Shown here one piece after another: positions 24,094 through 35,540 of a stretch of DNA of 64,000 bases. The stretch is from positions 11,397,665 to 11,461,664 of the forward strand of contig CP137683.1 of the NCBI GenBank assembly GCA_037976565.1, written 5' to 3'. The notes beneath the pieces were generated by a model. It worked only from the letters and a program-made list of their open reading frames with translations, made no database searches and was not told where the DNA came from. Position 1 is the first letter of the stretch. Every line of letters starts with the position of its first letter. The position numbers and the translations under genes are program-made. This stretch comes from Mesocentrotus franciscanus (Eukaryota; Echinodermata; Echinoidea; Camarodonta; Strongylocentrotidae).

Positions 24094-24132
24094 ATCTTCA
24101 TTGGAATTCAAGATGTGAATTCCAATGAAGAT
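24094..24132. repeat. Perfect 16-bp stem hairpin
   Basis: ATCTTCATTGGAATTC (24094-24109), a 7-base loop, then its exact complement (24117-24132). It has no T-run after it and there is no known RNA context. It could be a small inverted repeat of a MITE. Confidence 0.6.
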
Positions 24133-24556
24133 GGCTTGTTTATAAGAAGAGAAGCAAGATAGATTGATGTAAACTTAATGACATCAGGGAATGTTTCCCT
24201 GTATTGTTTGATTGATGTTTGAATGACACAGATATTGAATAATGTGAAGTTTAGTGAAAAGAATGGCAGAATATATTCAATTTGTACACCAGCCTATTGG
24301 AATTTTTTTAATAGCATTATTTGAACACATTTGTGCACAGGTCTATGGAAAACCAGCAAGTGGCATATACAATAAGATCATTTACCGCAGCTCAAGGAGC
24401 TACCTTAAATGTACCGTAGATATCACTTACTGCTATTTGTGCCCACATGCATATTAATGTCAAGAAGTTGAAGCTACAAGTAATATAATCTAATTAACAG
24501 GGTTTTTTTCAATTATCATAACAATAGAGAAAAACATACTTTTATAATAACTTCCA

Positions 24557-24725
24557 TTATTTCATTATTTGATCCAAGAGACCGAGTAGACCAGCCCTTG
24601 TGAATCTGTGTTTTCTCCAGATTTCATTGTCAGGCCTATCCAATGGGTCTACTCGGTCTTGGAAGATTCTTTCCCTCCGGTCGCCTACCAGCCTCTTCCT
24701 GCAGGTGTAGCAGTATGGCTGCCAT
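24557..24725 (-). pseudogene. Harbinger-type transposase, N-terminal fragment
   Basis: The minus strand starts with a good-context ATG at 24725 (MAAILLHLQEEAGRR) and, after a one-base frameshift near 24685, reads ERIFQDRVDPLDRPDNEIW and then RKHRFTRAGLLGLLDQI before a stop at 24557. The pattern MAALL..., then RRERIFxDRxxPLD, then a basic R(Y/F)RFxRxGxxxLxDxL is the usual start of PIF/Harbinger (HARBI1-like) DDE nucleases. The catalytic domain is not found downstream, so only the first exon or a truncated copy remains. A 17-bp inverted repeat (24574-24592 with 24646-24662) lies within the frame. Confidence 0.55.
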
Positions 24726-24734
24726 CTTCGATCG

Positions 24735-24910
24735 TAACTTTATGCTTAATTTTTTATTAATGTTTATGGATTAAAAAGATATGTTTGATATAAAGCGTAA
24801 CTTTCTTTATAAGATGGATTTTCAATGAAGCGTAAAGTTACGCTTAATTTGATGAGATACGCTTGATTTTTCAAAGTTACGCTTTATTTAAACTTATGCT
24901 TAATCAAATC
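24735..24910. repeat. Cluster of AAGCGTAACTT-like motifs
   Basis: Variants of AAGCGTAACTT and its complement occur at least five times within 170 bp (about 24738, 24796, 24834, 24872, 24893), in both orientations, including the near-palindrome AAGCGTAAAGTTACGCTT. It lies just upstream, relative to the minus strand, of the Harbinger fragment start, so it may be subterminal transposase-binding sequence of that element. Confidence 0.5.
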
Positions 24911-26019
24911 TTTATAATAACGCTGCCCTTATCAGATATCCTACGTATTCGTTTTCTACTCTTGGAAAAAAATTGATTCATACTTGGTCAACAACAACAA
25001 AATTTTGTCAATTGGAAAAGAAAAAAACACGTATCAATAGTTTCTTCAGAATACTAGCTAGGTCCACAAAGTGACATGGCAATATGGCCTTATCCAATAA
25101 AAACAATTTTAAAATGTCATAATTGCTGATTATTTGAAGAGTTGCTGTCTGTGGTGCATAGACATATAAAGTAGTGGTGTCTACAGTAATCTTTGAAAAG
25201 ATTGATATAATCACTTAATCAGATGTTATCTGTATAATCAGTCCATGGTGGCCCAAAATTTTAAAAGCAAAAAGAAAAGGAAAAAAATAGAAAGGGGTGG
25301 GGGTATTAGGGCAGAACCAGGTTATATTTTCTGTAGGCAAATTCGAAGTCTTTTTTTGTTGTTGTTGAACACAAATGGGAACCTTCGACGTTAAATTTGA
25401 AATTAATTTTTCTCGGTTATATAGTACTTTTTCTCAGTTATATAATTATAGTACTGTAAAAAATGGAGGGAAGGGGGGGCAGGGTGTGTTCTGCTAACTA
25501 TAAACTTAATTTGACTCCCCTCCCACTTTTTTGAGAACCCAAACAAGTGTCATTTTATCAGCTCTTCCAAACCCTTGCAGTTGGAGGAGCGGGGCAATTT
25601 ACATGAAACAGGGAACAGAGGATTTGATGGTGGTATCACCCCCACATGCTCCAACTGTTTATAATACATATGAAAATTATATTGGCAACTGTTTTCACTC
25701 TTCCTCCCTTTCTCCATCTTTTTTTTCTCTCTCTCACTATAAATTTCTCATTTTCACATCAACATCTCTCACCATTAAATAGTTCTCTCTCATTTCCTTC
25801 CCCTTTCTTTTGCTCTCTCTCTCTCTCTCTTTCTCTCTGAACTCTCACGTTCTCTTTCCAGATTTTTTCCACATATAATTCAATTCATCCAACCATATGC
25901 ACACTAAAAATTAAAATATATGAAGGCAATATTGTATATAAGATAATAAACATTATGTTTAATTTATTCATTTATTACAACAAACTAATATACTGTACAT
26001 GTAGTAAACCGAACGGGCA

Positions 26020-26690
26020 CTTATCAGAGATGAAAAGGGGTAATTATGAGAAGGGAAGGGGCACTTGTAAGGAAAAAGAGCATTTATTAGAAAAGAAAAG
26101 GGTTCGTGTCAAATAAAAGGGGCAGTTATTAGAGGTGAAAAGGGGACACTCGTCACAGATGAAAAGAGCACTTATCAGGAGGGGAAGGGGCACTTGTCAA
26201 AGTAAAACAAGTATCTCTCAGATTGGTGGCTTTGTATTGTGCACTATAATATGTTATTGATTTAAATATATCTTCTATTTCTTAACAATTTTTTTAATTT
26301 AAAAAAAAAAAAATTTTATATATATATTTTTTGTTGTGTACCAATCATTATTGAATATTTTGATAATAGTTCTGATTTAATAAGACATACAAATAAAAAT
26401 TAAAAAAAGTGGCACCTCTCAGATTTGAATAGGGCAATTATCAGAGGTGAAGGGGGTAATTATCAATAGTGAAAGGGGCAATTCTCGTAGTTGAAAAGGG
26501 GCCCTTACTAGAGATTAAAAAGGGCACTTACGAGAATGGAAAATGGACACTTATTGTAAAGGAAAATGGGAACTTGTCAAAGTTAAAGGGGCACTTTTCC
26601 TATGTAAAAAGGGGCTTTTTTTACGGTACTTGAAATTGTGCTCCACCCCCCCCCCCGGAGGGCCGCCTCTGGTCTGCAACCTCCATAGGC
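26020..26690. repeat. Short tandem repeat of AAAAGGGGCACTTATCAGAG type
   Basis: A loose repeat with a period of about 24 bp runs over 26030-26200 and 26400-26610, interrupted by AT-rich DNA. After a C run (26645-26658) it meets GGAGGGCCGCCTCTG, a motif resembling the CAGAGGCGG end of hAT elements read from the other strand. The same repeat occurs in complement at 1290-1470. No second end was found. Confidence 0.5.
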
Positions 26691-27834
26691 TAACAACAGA
26701 AGAGGATAATAATACCAAGGTTTTGATCCCCAGTCGCAGCTCCAGAGGCTAAGTAGAACTTTATAGTCCATACATGTATGTCTGTTGAATGAAAAGAGAA
26801 AAGAATCAAAGTAAGCACATTGGTACCTACATGTACATTATCTCTGTTGTTAAACATTAAAAGGTCTTGCATGTACATTGTGATTAAAGTGGACATGCAT
26901 GCACATTGATATGAAATCATTGATAGGTAAATGTGAAAGAACTAATGACATCCTCAAAGTACCTACCGGTAATTAGCTGTATGGACATACAAACGACTTA
27001 TTCATACAGCCTACCTGTCAAAACCTCAGCAGGTCAGTAGTTCTCTTCCTATCTGAATTTGTCTCAATTCTCAGGGAAATTAATTGCCTTCATCATTTAT
27101 TTTACTGAAGAAGAGCATCATCCTGAAACAAAAAGAAAAAGGTTCATACATCATGATCATGGAAAAGTTATAGATCTACTCCATTGATAATTGATCTTAC
27201 ATTCCTTATAGTTTATAGTATCAATCATAATTCACCTTTAAAATTAAAAAAAACGGAGGCTCCTTTTATGTAGGCACCCTTCCCCATTCAGTTGCTAGTA
27301 ATCACTGATTCACTGAATTATTTACTCTTTAAAATCAAGAACAAACATTCACATTCTTGCAGTACTATTTCATGAATCTGCTTGCCCCAAGTTGAACTCG
27401 CCATGTCATGACCCAAGAAAGCCTATAATTAGCCAAGTTAGACCCATTCCTAAATTAAAATCAAGTCTAGATAGTAGACGGGTACATCTAACTTAGTATA
27501 GTCTTAGATAACCAAATGAAAGTTGGCCTAACCTAGTACACCCTGTATAATTATAAGTGTCGACACAACCTGGAATGTAGATTTTAAAACTAAAATGCCC
27601 TAACCGTTCGAGCCCAACTTTTCAACTCCCTAGCACGTACTGACAAGCCGAGTTGAGCCTGGGACTTTCATAGATGAAGAGTAAAGACCTGTTTCTATGC
27701 TGTGTGTGTGTTTAACTTTAAGACCACGCTACACGTACTAGTTAAATCTAACGTTAGACCCAAGTTAGATTGTCTCTTTTACGTCATCTTCCTAATTGAG
27801 CTTTATGAGAGAGGAAAAAGTGAACAGAAAATTT

Positions 27835-28511
27835 ACTGCACTGTACTATGTAGGTCTCTAAGTAAGCTACAGGGCTTAAATTAATCCAAGGCCACCAAGG
27901 CCATGGCCTTGGATGCCCCTGTGACCGGCCTCAATGCCCCTCTCATTGGCCTTGGAGATTTTTTGTGCCCTTTCCAATTCTTCCTATTTGTGCTGTAATA
28001 TAAGAATGTGCCCTACACTACAGAAAAGTGGCCTTGCCCTAAAAATATTGAAATTTAAGGCCTGAAGCTAACTCTAATTAAGTCTACTCTGGTCCAAATT
28101 TTTGAGTGTTAGCTATTCTTCTGACCCAAATATGAAATAGTTAATCAACAGTTGGACCTAAAACTGTAAAAGTAACAAAAAGCTTGGATCATTGATGCAG
28201 TGAAGTGATCTACTCGTATCTAATTTTCAGAGATAGTCCCGCCCGAAAGTTTGGGCCTGGGTGACGATGGCAATCGAGCTGAAATATTACTCACGATAAA
28301 AACGAATCAAAAGTTCGAGTGTAGATTATTCCTAAATTCATCACATATAACAATTTTAAACCACTTCATGATGCACAGACAAACCGCAGATTCATACTAT
28401 CAGAAGATATGTTTATAAATATTATTCAATTTACGAGATTTTAACGTAATTACAGCTGTACTCACCATCAAACTTTCAAAGAAAAACTTAAACTCTCACT
28501 CTGTGCGGGTG
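27835..28511 (-). repeat. Element A right TIR, inner part
   Basis: Complement of 19565-20167. It is cut on its outer side by element B exactly at GTGCGGGTG (28503-28511), the 9-bp target, and contains the small MITE at 27870-28064. It includes the complement of the A-arm splice donor and ATG. Confidence 0.8.
27870..28064. mobile_element. Small TIR element inserted in the right TIR of A
   Basis: CAGGGCTTAAATT at the left end and AATTTAAGGCCTG at the right are imperfect inverted repeats. AAGCTA flanks both sides (27864-27869 and 28065-28070). The left arm of A (near 20115-20130) lacks the element, confirming an insertion. CAGGG ends are hAT-like, but a 6-bp duplication is short for that group. 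Confidence 0.65.
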
Positions 28512-28650
28512 GGTAGCGTACGAAGGTGCTAGGCTGGTAAGGGCTGGCGGCCTCATGAATAAACATGACTATATGACGTCACGAACGTCATCGCACTTAC
28601 TCGTCCGCGCCACGCCTACTCCAGATCCTAGAGGGGTGCTAGGCTGAATG
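28512..28650 (+). repeat. Element B left end repeat
   Basis: About 130 bp matching the complement of 43800-43938. It contains TATATGACGTCACGAACGTC and the first GGTGCTAGGCTG minisatellite motif. The same block reappears at 35233-35371 after the gap. Confidence 0.85.
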
Positions 28651-28821
28651 GAGAGGGTGCTAGGCTGGATGTAGTAGTACAAGTTTAAATGAAATCATGC
28701 TCGGAGATAGATGGAGTTAATTAATGTATATTTCTATGGCTCAATGGAGGGGTGCTAGGCTGGATGGAAGGGGTGCTAGGCTGGATGTAGTTAGTGCACG
28801 TTTTAAATGAAATCATATGCT
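28620..28821 (+). repeat. GGTGCTAGGCTGGATG minisatellite, first units
   Basis: Units of about 120-130 bp contain one or two GGTGCTAGGCTGGATGGAGG motifs, then TAGTTAGTGCACGTTTAAAT, GAAATCATATGCTCGGAGAT and AGATGGAGTTAATTAATGTA. Interrupted at 28822 by the LINE. Confidence 0.85.
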
Positions 28822-29779
28822 TCTTGGCCCCCTTCTTTTTATATTATTTATTAATGATTTTTATCTTTCATCTGATGTACTTTCTTTCATATCTATCATA
28901 TCTTTCATATTCTTTGCAGATGATTCAAGTGTATTTTTTCTCGTAAAACCCTGAAGTTTTATTAGATACAATTAATATTGAATTAAAGAAAGTTATTTTG
29001 TGGATTCATGCAAATAAGTTGTCCTTGAATCTTCAAAAGACAAACTATATGTTTTTTAGTAACTCCCTAAAGGATGTACCTGGAAATGTACTTTTTGATG
29101 ATGTTAATGTTACGAGAGTAACTTCCACCAAGTTTCTTGGGCTACATATTGATGAGAAGCTGTCTTGGGCATCTCATTGTACTAATATTTGTAAAGTCGT
29201 GTCTAGAAATACTGGTGTAATTTATGAATTAAGTTCTTTTGTCCCACAAGAAATTTTGCTTATTTTGTATTCTACTTTAATTTTGCCTTATCTCAATTAT
29301 GGAGTGCTGTCATGGGGGAAGTCATTGAAAACACAATTAGATAAGATTTGTGTTGCCCAAAAGAGGGTGGTTAGAGTTGTTTTTAATGCGAGCTATCGTG
29401 CTCAGGCGCGGATCAGGGAGGCCGAGCGGGCCTTGGCCCCCCAGCCAAAAAAAAAAAAGAGAGAGAGAGAAGGAAAAGAAGGGAAAGAAGGAAGAAGAAA
29501 AGAAAAGGGGGAAAAGAAGGATATCGGAGGGGCCGATGGATCGGAGGGGCCTTGCCTCTACCCCGCCCCAAAAAAAGAGAGAAGGAAGGGAAAGGGAAGA
29601 GGAGAGCTAAAAGGAACAAAAAGACGAAGAAGAAAAGAAGGGAGATCAGTTGCGATTAATTCCGCCAACAACGTGTGGATCGGGGAGAGGGGGGAGCCTA
29701 AAAGGACCTTGCCCCCACAGCAAACCTAAAAGAGAGAGAAGGGAAAGGGAAACTTGCTGAAATGACCCAATTTTCCGAG

Positions 29780-30150
29780 TTTTTTCCTCACTTTTTTAGT
29801 AATTTTTTTTTTTTTATGCGTTTGTTGGAAAATAACAAATTCCTAAATTTACAGTCAGGCAAGAAATTTCCGAGTTTTTTCCTCACTTTTTAGTAAATTA
29901 TACTCTTTTATGCGTTTGTTGGAAAATAACAAATTCCTAAATTTACAGTCAGGCAAGAAATTTCCGAGTTTTTTCCTCACTTTTTAGTAAATTATACTCT
30001 TTATGCGTTTGTTGGACAATAACAAATCCCTAAATTTACAGTCAAGCAAGAAATTTCCGAGTTTTTCCTCACTTTTTAGTAAATTATACTTTTTTATGCG
30101 TTTGTTGGAAAATAACAAATTCCTAAATTTACAGTCAGGCAAGAAATATG
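29780..30150. repeat. Tandem array of about 90 bp, four to five units
   Basis: Units read TTTCCGAGTTTTTTCCTCAC, TTTTTAGTAAATTATACTC, TTTTATGCGTTTGTTGGAAA and CCTAAATTTACAGTCAGGCA. Internal to the hAT; the second copy is at 36495-36870. Confidence 0.85.
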
Positions 30151-30289
30151 CTTATTTAGAGGCCTACATGTCAGGGCCCGCGGAACTGCGGGGCTCGAGG
30201 GCCTCGAGCCCCCCAACTTTTTTTGAAAAAGTATATTAAAGAAAAATAGAAAGAAAGAATAGTGACCTGCCAGTGTCACAAAATAATAG

Positions 30290-32150
30290 GGTATAAAAAT
30301 ATGCTCATCTGACCGTGATTAACTGCCTATAACCCCTGAGCTTCCGGGGGCTCTGCCCCCTTGATTCCACCTAGGGGTCTAAGGCGGCCCTTGGATGCTC
30401 ATCTGACGGTAATTTAATGCCTAAAACACCTGAGCTTCTGGGGGCTCCGCCCCCTGGACCCGACGCGAATTAGTGTCCTGCTAGTGTCACAAATAAGCCA
30501 ATAAGGAATTTAAAAAAATGCTCATCTGACCGTAATTTAATGCCTAAAACCCTTGAGCTTCCGGGGGCCTCGCCCCCTGGACCCTCGCCAATTAGTGACC
30601 TGCGAGTGTCACAAATAAGGTATAAAAATATGTTCATCTGACCGTAATTAAATGCCTAAAACCCCGAGCTTCGGGGCTCCGCCCTCGACCCCACCAGGGC
30701 CCTAAGGCGGCCCCTGAATACTTATCTGACCGTTATAAAATGCCTAAAACCCTGATCTTTGGGGCTCCGCCCTGGACCCCACATCAATTATTGTCCTGCC
30801 AGTGTCACAAATAAGGTATCAAAATATGCTCATCTGACAATAATTAAACGCCTAAAACCCTGAGCTTCTGGGCCTCCGCCCCCTGGACCCGACGCCAAAT
30901 AGACAGTGTCCTGCTTCTGTCAATAAGGTATCACAAAAATGCTCCTCTGACCGTAATTAAACGCATAAAATCCCTGTGCTTCCGGGGGCTCTGCCCCCTG
31001 GACCCAACCAAGGGCCCCAAGGCGGGCCCCTGGATACTCACCTGACTGTAATTTAATGCCTAAAACCCTTGAGCTTCCGGGGGCTTCGCTCCCTGGACCC
31101 CTCGCCAATTAGTGACCTGCGAGTGTCACAAATAAGGTATCAAAATATGTTCATCTGACCGTAATTAAACGCCTAAAACCCCTGAGCTTCTGGGCCTCCG
31201 CCCCCTGGACACGACGCCAAATAGTGTCCTGCTTCTGTCAATAAGGTATCACAAAAATGCTCATCTGACCGTAATTAAATGCATAAAACCCCTGTGCTTC
31301 CGGGGGCTCTGCCCCCTGGTCCCAACCAAGGGCCCCAAGGCGGGCCCCTGGATACTCACCTGACTGTAATTTAATGCCTAAAACCCTTGAGCTTCCGGGG
31401 GCTTCGCCCCCTGGACCCCTCGCCAATTAGTGACCTGCGAGTGTCACAAATAAGGTATCAAAATATGTTCATCTGACCGTAATTAAATGCCTAAAAATCC
31501 CTGAGATTCCGGGGGCTCTGCCTGGTCCCAACCAAGGGCCCCAAGGGCCCCTGGATACTCACCTGACTGTAATTTAATGCCTAAAACCCTTGAGCTTCCG
31601 GGGCTTCGCCTGGACCCTCGCCAATTAGTGACCTGCGAGTGTCACAAATAAGGTATCAAAATATGTTCATAAGACCGTAATTAAATGCCTAAAATCCCTG
31701 ACCTTCCAGGGCTCCGCCCTGACTCCACCAGGGGCCCTGAGGCGGCCCTGAATACTTAACTGACCGTTATAAAATGCCTAAAACCCTGAGCTTCTGGGGC
31801 CCCCCTGGACACCACGCCAATTAGTGACCGGCGAGTGTCACAAATAAGGTATCTAGATATGCTCATCTGACCGTAATTAAGTGTCTAAAACCCCTAAGCT
31901 GCTGGGGGTCCGCCCCCTCGACCCCACCAGGGGGTCTAAGGTAGGCCCCTGAATGCTTATCTGACCGTTATAAAATGCCTTAAACCCCTGAGTTTCAGGG
32001 GGCTCAGCCCCCTGGACCCCACGCCAATGAGTGACCTGCCAGTGTCATGAATAAGGTATCAAAATATGCTCATCTGGCCGTAATTAAATGCCCATATCCC
32101 CTGAGCTTCCAGGGCCTCCGCCCTTTGATCCCCGCCGGCGCTTTGCCCCT
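30290..32150. repeat. Tandem array with GC hairpins in the hAT body
   Basis: About sixteen units of 100-130 bp: ATGCTCATCTGACCGTAATT, AAATGCCTAAAACCCCTGAG, CTTCCGGGGGCTCCGCCCCC, TGGACCC, then CCAATTAGTGACCTGCGAGT and GTCACAAATAAGGTATCAAA. GGGGGC-TCC-GCCCCC forms a small GC hairpin in each unit. Some units carry the extra block GGGCCCCAAGGCGGGCCCCT. Run lengths of G and C differ between the two contig copies. Confidence 0.85.
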
Positions 32151-33328
32151 AGACCCCACGCCAATTTGCGCTACGCTCTACTTGATCACAAATACTTTAG
32201 CGTCCCCCGCCCACTTTGAAAAACGTTCAGTGGGGCCTAAAGGTAAGAGTGGGGAGATGCAGATTTTTTTGTCTGCCCCCCCAAAAAAAAAAACGTTTTT
32301 GCTCATTACGCTGGTCACCATTACGTACCAATATTTGGCTCGCATAATTTCAAATTTGGGCCTCCCCTAAGAAATCCTGGATCCGCGCCTGATCGTGCTC
32401 ATACTATTGTTTTGTTCTACAGTAATAAGCTATTGAAGGTTGAAGACATTTACTTTATACAGTTAGGCGCAATTATGTATGGTTTTGAAAATGGTACTCT
32501 CCCAAATGCGTTAGTACAAATATTTCGAAAGAACAATCAAATTCATAGCTATAATACAAGGCAGGCAACTGCACTTCATATTCCACGTGTAAGAACTGCT
32601 TTTGCTCTGAAGACGCTGGCTTGTACTGGTCCCAAGTTTTGGAACTCACTTCCTATCAATGTAACTAGATCTGTCAGTGTCTTTGTTTTTAAAGTCAAAT
32701 TGAAATTACATTTATTGAGTAACTATGTCGAGAATTAACGTAAAAATTATATCACCAGAAATGATATTAAGTAATAATTTATTAATTGTTATTGATAACG
32801 TGCATTATCTTTTGTTTTTGTTATGTTTGATTATTCAATATAAATGTCAGCATTTCACATTCTCTCTCTCTCTCTTCTATTTTTCTTTTCTTTACACCAA
32901 ATACCCTTTTCCTCTATATACATATAACTTCCTTCTTTCTCTGTTTTCTCTGTTTTGTTGTTTTTCTCGTTCCAGTTTGCTTTTTCCTCTCGATCCTTTT
33001 GTATATATTTTCATCCTCTCCTTTTCAAATTTCAAGCTATCCCTTTTGTAAATATTTCCATATTTAATCATGTGTAGTTTTGATAACTTTGAAACATTTT
33101 AAAAGTGAAACATTGATGGATTATGTTATATGGGGACCTTGCTCTTACAAGCCCAGCTTTTCTAAGGTCTCCACTTTCTTTCATTAGGATTATATATCGA
33201 CTTAAAATTGCACTTAAATTGTTTTTCTTATGCTGTTTTTTGTTCTATTATTATATGTAAAAATGTTGTGAAAGAAAGAAATAAAATGAACCTTGAATCT
33301 TGAACCTTGAACCTTGAACCTTGAACCT

Positions 33329-34691
33329 AGATGGAGTTGATATTTTTTAAGGTTCAATGGAGGGGGTGCTAGGCTGGATGGAGGGGGTGCTAGGCTGGAT
33401 GTAGTTAGTACAAGTTTAAATGAAATCATGCTCGGAGATAGATGGAGTTAATATTTCTAAGGCTCAATGGAGAGGGTGCTAGGCTGGATGGAGGGGGGGC
33501 TAGGCTGCATGGATGTAGTTAGTGCACGTTTAAATGAAATCATATGCTCGGAGATAGATGGAGTTAATTAATGTACATTTCTAAGGCTCAATGGAGGGGT
33601 GCTAGGCTGGATGGAGGGGTAGGCTGATGTAGTTAGTGCAATTTTATATGAAATCATATGCTAGGAGATAGATGGAGTTAATTAATGTATATTTCTAAGG
33701 CTCAATGGAGGGGGTGCTAGGCTAGATGGAGGGGGTGCTAGGCTGGATGTAGTTAGTGCAATTTTATATGAAATCATGCTCGGAGATAGATGGAGTTAAT
33801 TAATGTATATTTCTATGCCTCAATGGAGGGGTGCTAGGCTGGATGGAGGGGTGCTAGGCTGGATGTAGTTAGTGCAATTTTATATGAAATCATATGCTAG
33901 GAGATAGATGGAGTTAATATTTCTAAGGCTCGATGGAGGGGTGCTAGGCTGGATGGAGGGGGTGCTAGGCTGGATGTAGTTAGTGCACGTTTAAATGAAA
34001 TCATATGCTAGGAGATAGATGGACTTAATATTTCTAAGGCTCAATGGAGGGGGTGCTAGGCTGATGGAGGGGTGCTAGGCTGGATGTAGTTAGTGCACTT
34101 TTATATGAAATCATATGCTCGGAGATAGATGGAGTTAATTAATGTATATTTCTATGCCTCAATGGAGGGGGTGCTAGGCTGGATGGAGGGGTGCAATTTA
34201 TATGAAATCATATGCTAGGAGATAGATGGAGTTAATATTTAAGGCTGATGGAGGGTGCTAGGCTGGATGGAGGGGTGCTAGGCTGGATGTAGTTAGTGCA
34301 ATTTTATATGAAATCATATGCTCGGAGATAGATGGATAATTATTTCTAAGCCTCAATGGAGGGGTGCTAGGCTGGATGTAGTAGTAAGCTTAAATGAAAT
34401 CATGCTCGGAGATAGATGGAGTTAATTAATGTATATTTCTATGGCTCAATGGAGAGGGTGCTAGGCTGGATGGAGGGGTGCTAGCTGCATGGATGTAGTT
34501 AGTACACGTTTAAATGAAATCATATGCTCGGAGATAGATGGAGTTAATTAATGTACATTTCTAAGGCTCAATGGAGGTGCTAGGCTGATGTAGTAGCAAT
34601 AAGCTAAATGAAATCATGCTCGGAGATAGATGGAGTTAATTAATGTATATTTCTATGCCTCATGGAGGGTGCTAGGCTGATGGAGGGGTTG
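33329..34691 (+). repeat. GGTGCTAGGCTGGATG minisatellite, contig 1
   Basis: Continuation of the array interrupted by the LINE; about a dozen units, with length differences mainly in G runs. It breaks off at the assembly gap. Its last 130 bases match 41271-41412 of the next contig. Confidence 0.88.
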
Positions 34692-35191
34692 NNNNNNNNN
34701 NNNNNNNNNNNNNNNNNNNNNNNNNNNNNNNNNNNNNNNNNNNNNNNNNNNNNNNNNNNNNNNNNNNNNNNNNNNNNNNNNNNNNNNNNNNNNNNNNNNN
34801 NNNNNNNNNNNNNNNNNNNNNNNNNNNNNNNNNNNNNNNNNNNNNNNNNNNNNNNNNNNNNNNNNNNNNNNNNNNNNNNNNNNNNNNNNNNNNNNNNNNN
34901 NNNNNNNNNNNNNNNNNNNNNNNNNNNNNNNNNNNNNNNNNNNNNNNNNNNNNNNNNNNNNNNNNNNNNNNNNNNNNNNNNNNNNNNNNNNNNNNNNNNN
35001 NNNNNNNNNNNNNNNNNNNNNNNNNNNNNNNNNNNNNNNNNNNNNNNNNNNNNNNNNNNNNNNNNNNNNNNNNNNNNNNNNNNNNNNNNNNNNNNNNNNN
35101 NNNNNNNNNNNNNNNNNNNNNNNNNNNNNNNNNNNNNNNNNNNNNNNNNNNNNNNNNNNNNNNNNNNNNNNNNNNNNNNNNNNNNNNNNNN
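34692..35191. other. Assembly gap (500 N)
   Basis: Exactly 500 N. The sequence left of it matches 41412, and the sequence right of it matches 28470, so the gap probably marks two overlapping contig ends that were not merged, not missing sequence. Confidence 0.95.
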
Positions 35192-35540
35192 AAACTTTCA
35201 AAGAAAAACTTAAACTCTCACTCTGTGCGGTGGGTAGCGTACGAAGGTGCTAGGCTGGTAAGGGCTGGCGGCCTCATGAATAAACATGACTATATGACGT
35301 CACGAACGTCATCGCACTTACTCGTCCGCGCCACGCCTACTCCAGATCCTAGAGGGGTGCTAGGCTGAATGGAGAGGGTGCTAGGCTGGATGTAGTAGTA
35401 CAAGTTTAAATGAAATCATGCTCGGAGATAGATGGAGTTAATTAATGTATATTTCTATGGCTCAATGGAGGGGGTGCTAGGCTGGATGGAAGGGGTGCTA
35501 GGCTGGATGTAGTTAGTGCACGTTTTAAATGAAATCATAT

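Larger units (their letters stand above)
29403..32391. mobile_element. hAT non-autonomous element, copy 1, inside the LINE
   Basis: Ends CAGGCGCGGATC(C)AGG and CCTGGATCCGCGCCTG, flanked by the perfect 8-bp duplication ATCGTGCT (29395-29402 and 32392-32399), the hAT signature. Removing one duplication and the element restores the LINE frame. The body is non-coding: a purine-rich stretch (29450-29640), a roughly 90-bp array (29780-30150), a roughly 110-130-bp array (30290-32150) and a CCAAAAAA run near the right end. No transposase is present, so it depends on another copy. Confidence 0.9.
28822..33328 (+). pseudogene. L2/CR1-like LINE, copy 1, interrupted by a hAT
   Basis: A 5'-truncated non-LTR retrotransposon. 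It begins in the reverse transcriptase palm (LGP-LLF, then FADDSS, the catalytic F/YADD box, near 28915-28930) and continues through LWIHANKLSLNLQKTNYMFF, KFLGLHIDEKLSWASH and LPYLNYGVLSWG to NASYRA, where the hAT enters at 29403. After the hAT the frame resumes (32400-32738) with KLLKVEDIYFIQLGAIMYGF, HSYNTRQATALHIPRVRTAF, GPKFWNSLP and a stop after NYVEN. A 3' UTR and a (CCTTGAA)n tail end at 33328. Apart from the hAT and small indels at homopolymers near 28940, the frame is well kept, so the insertion was recent in the life of the LINE. The endonuclease domain is absent. Confidence 0.88.
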
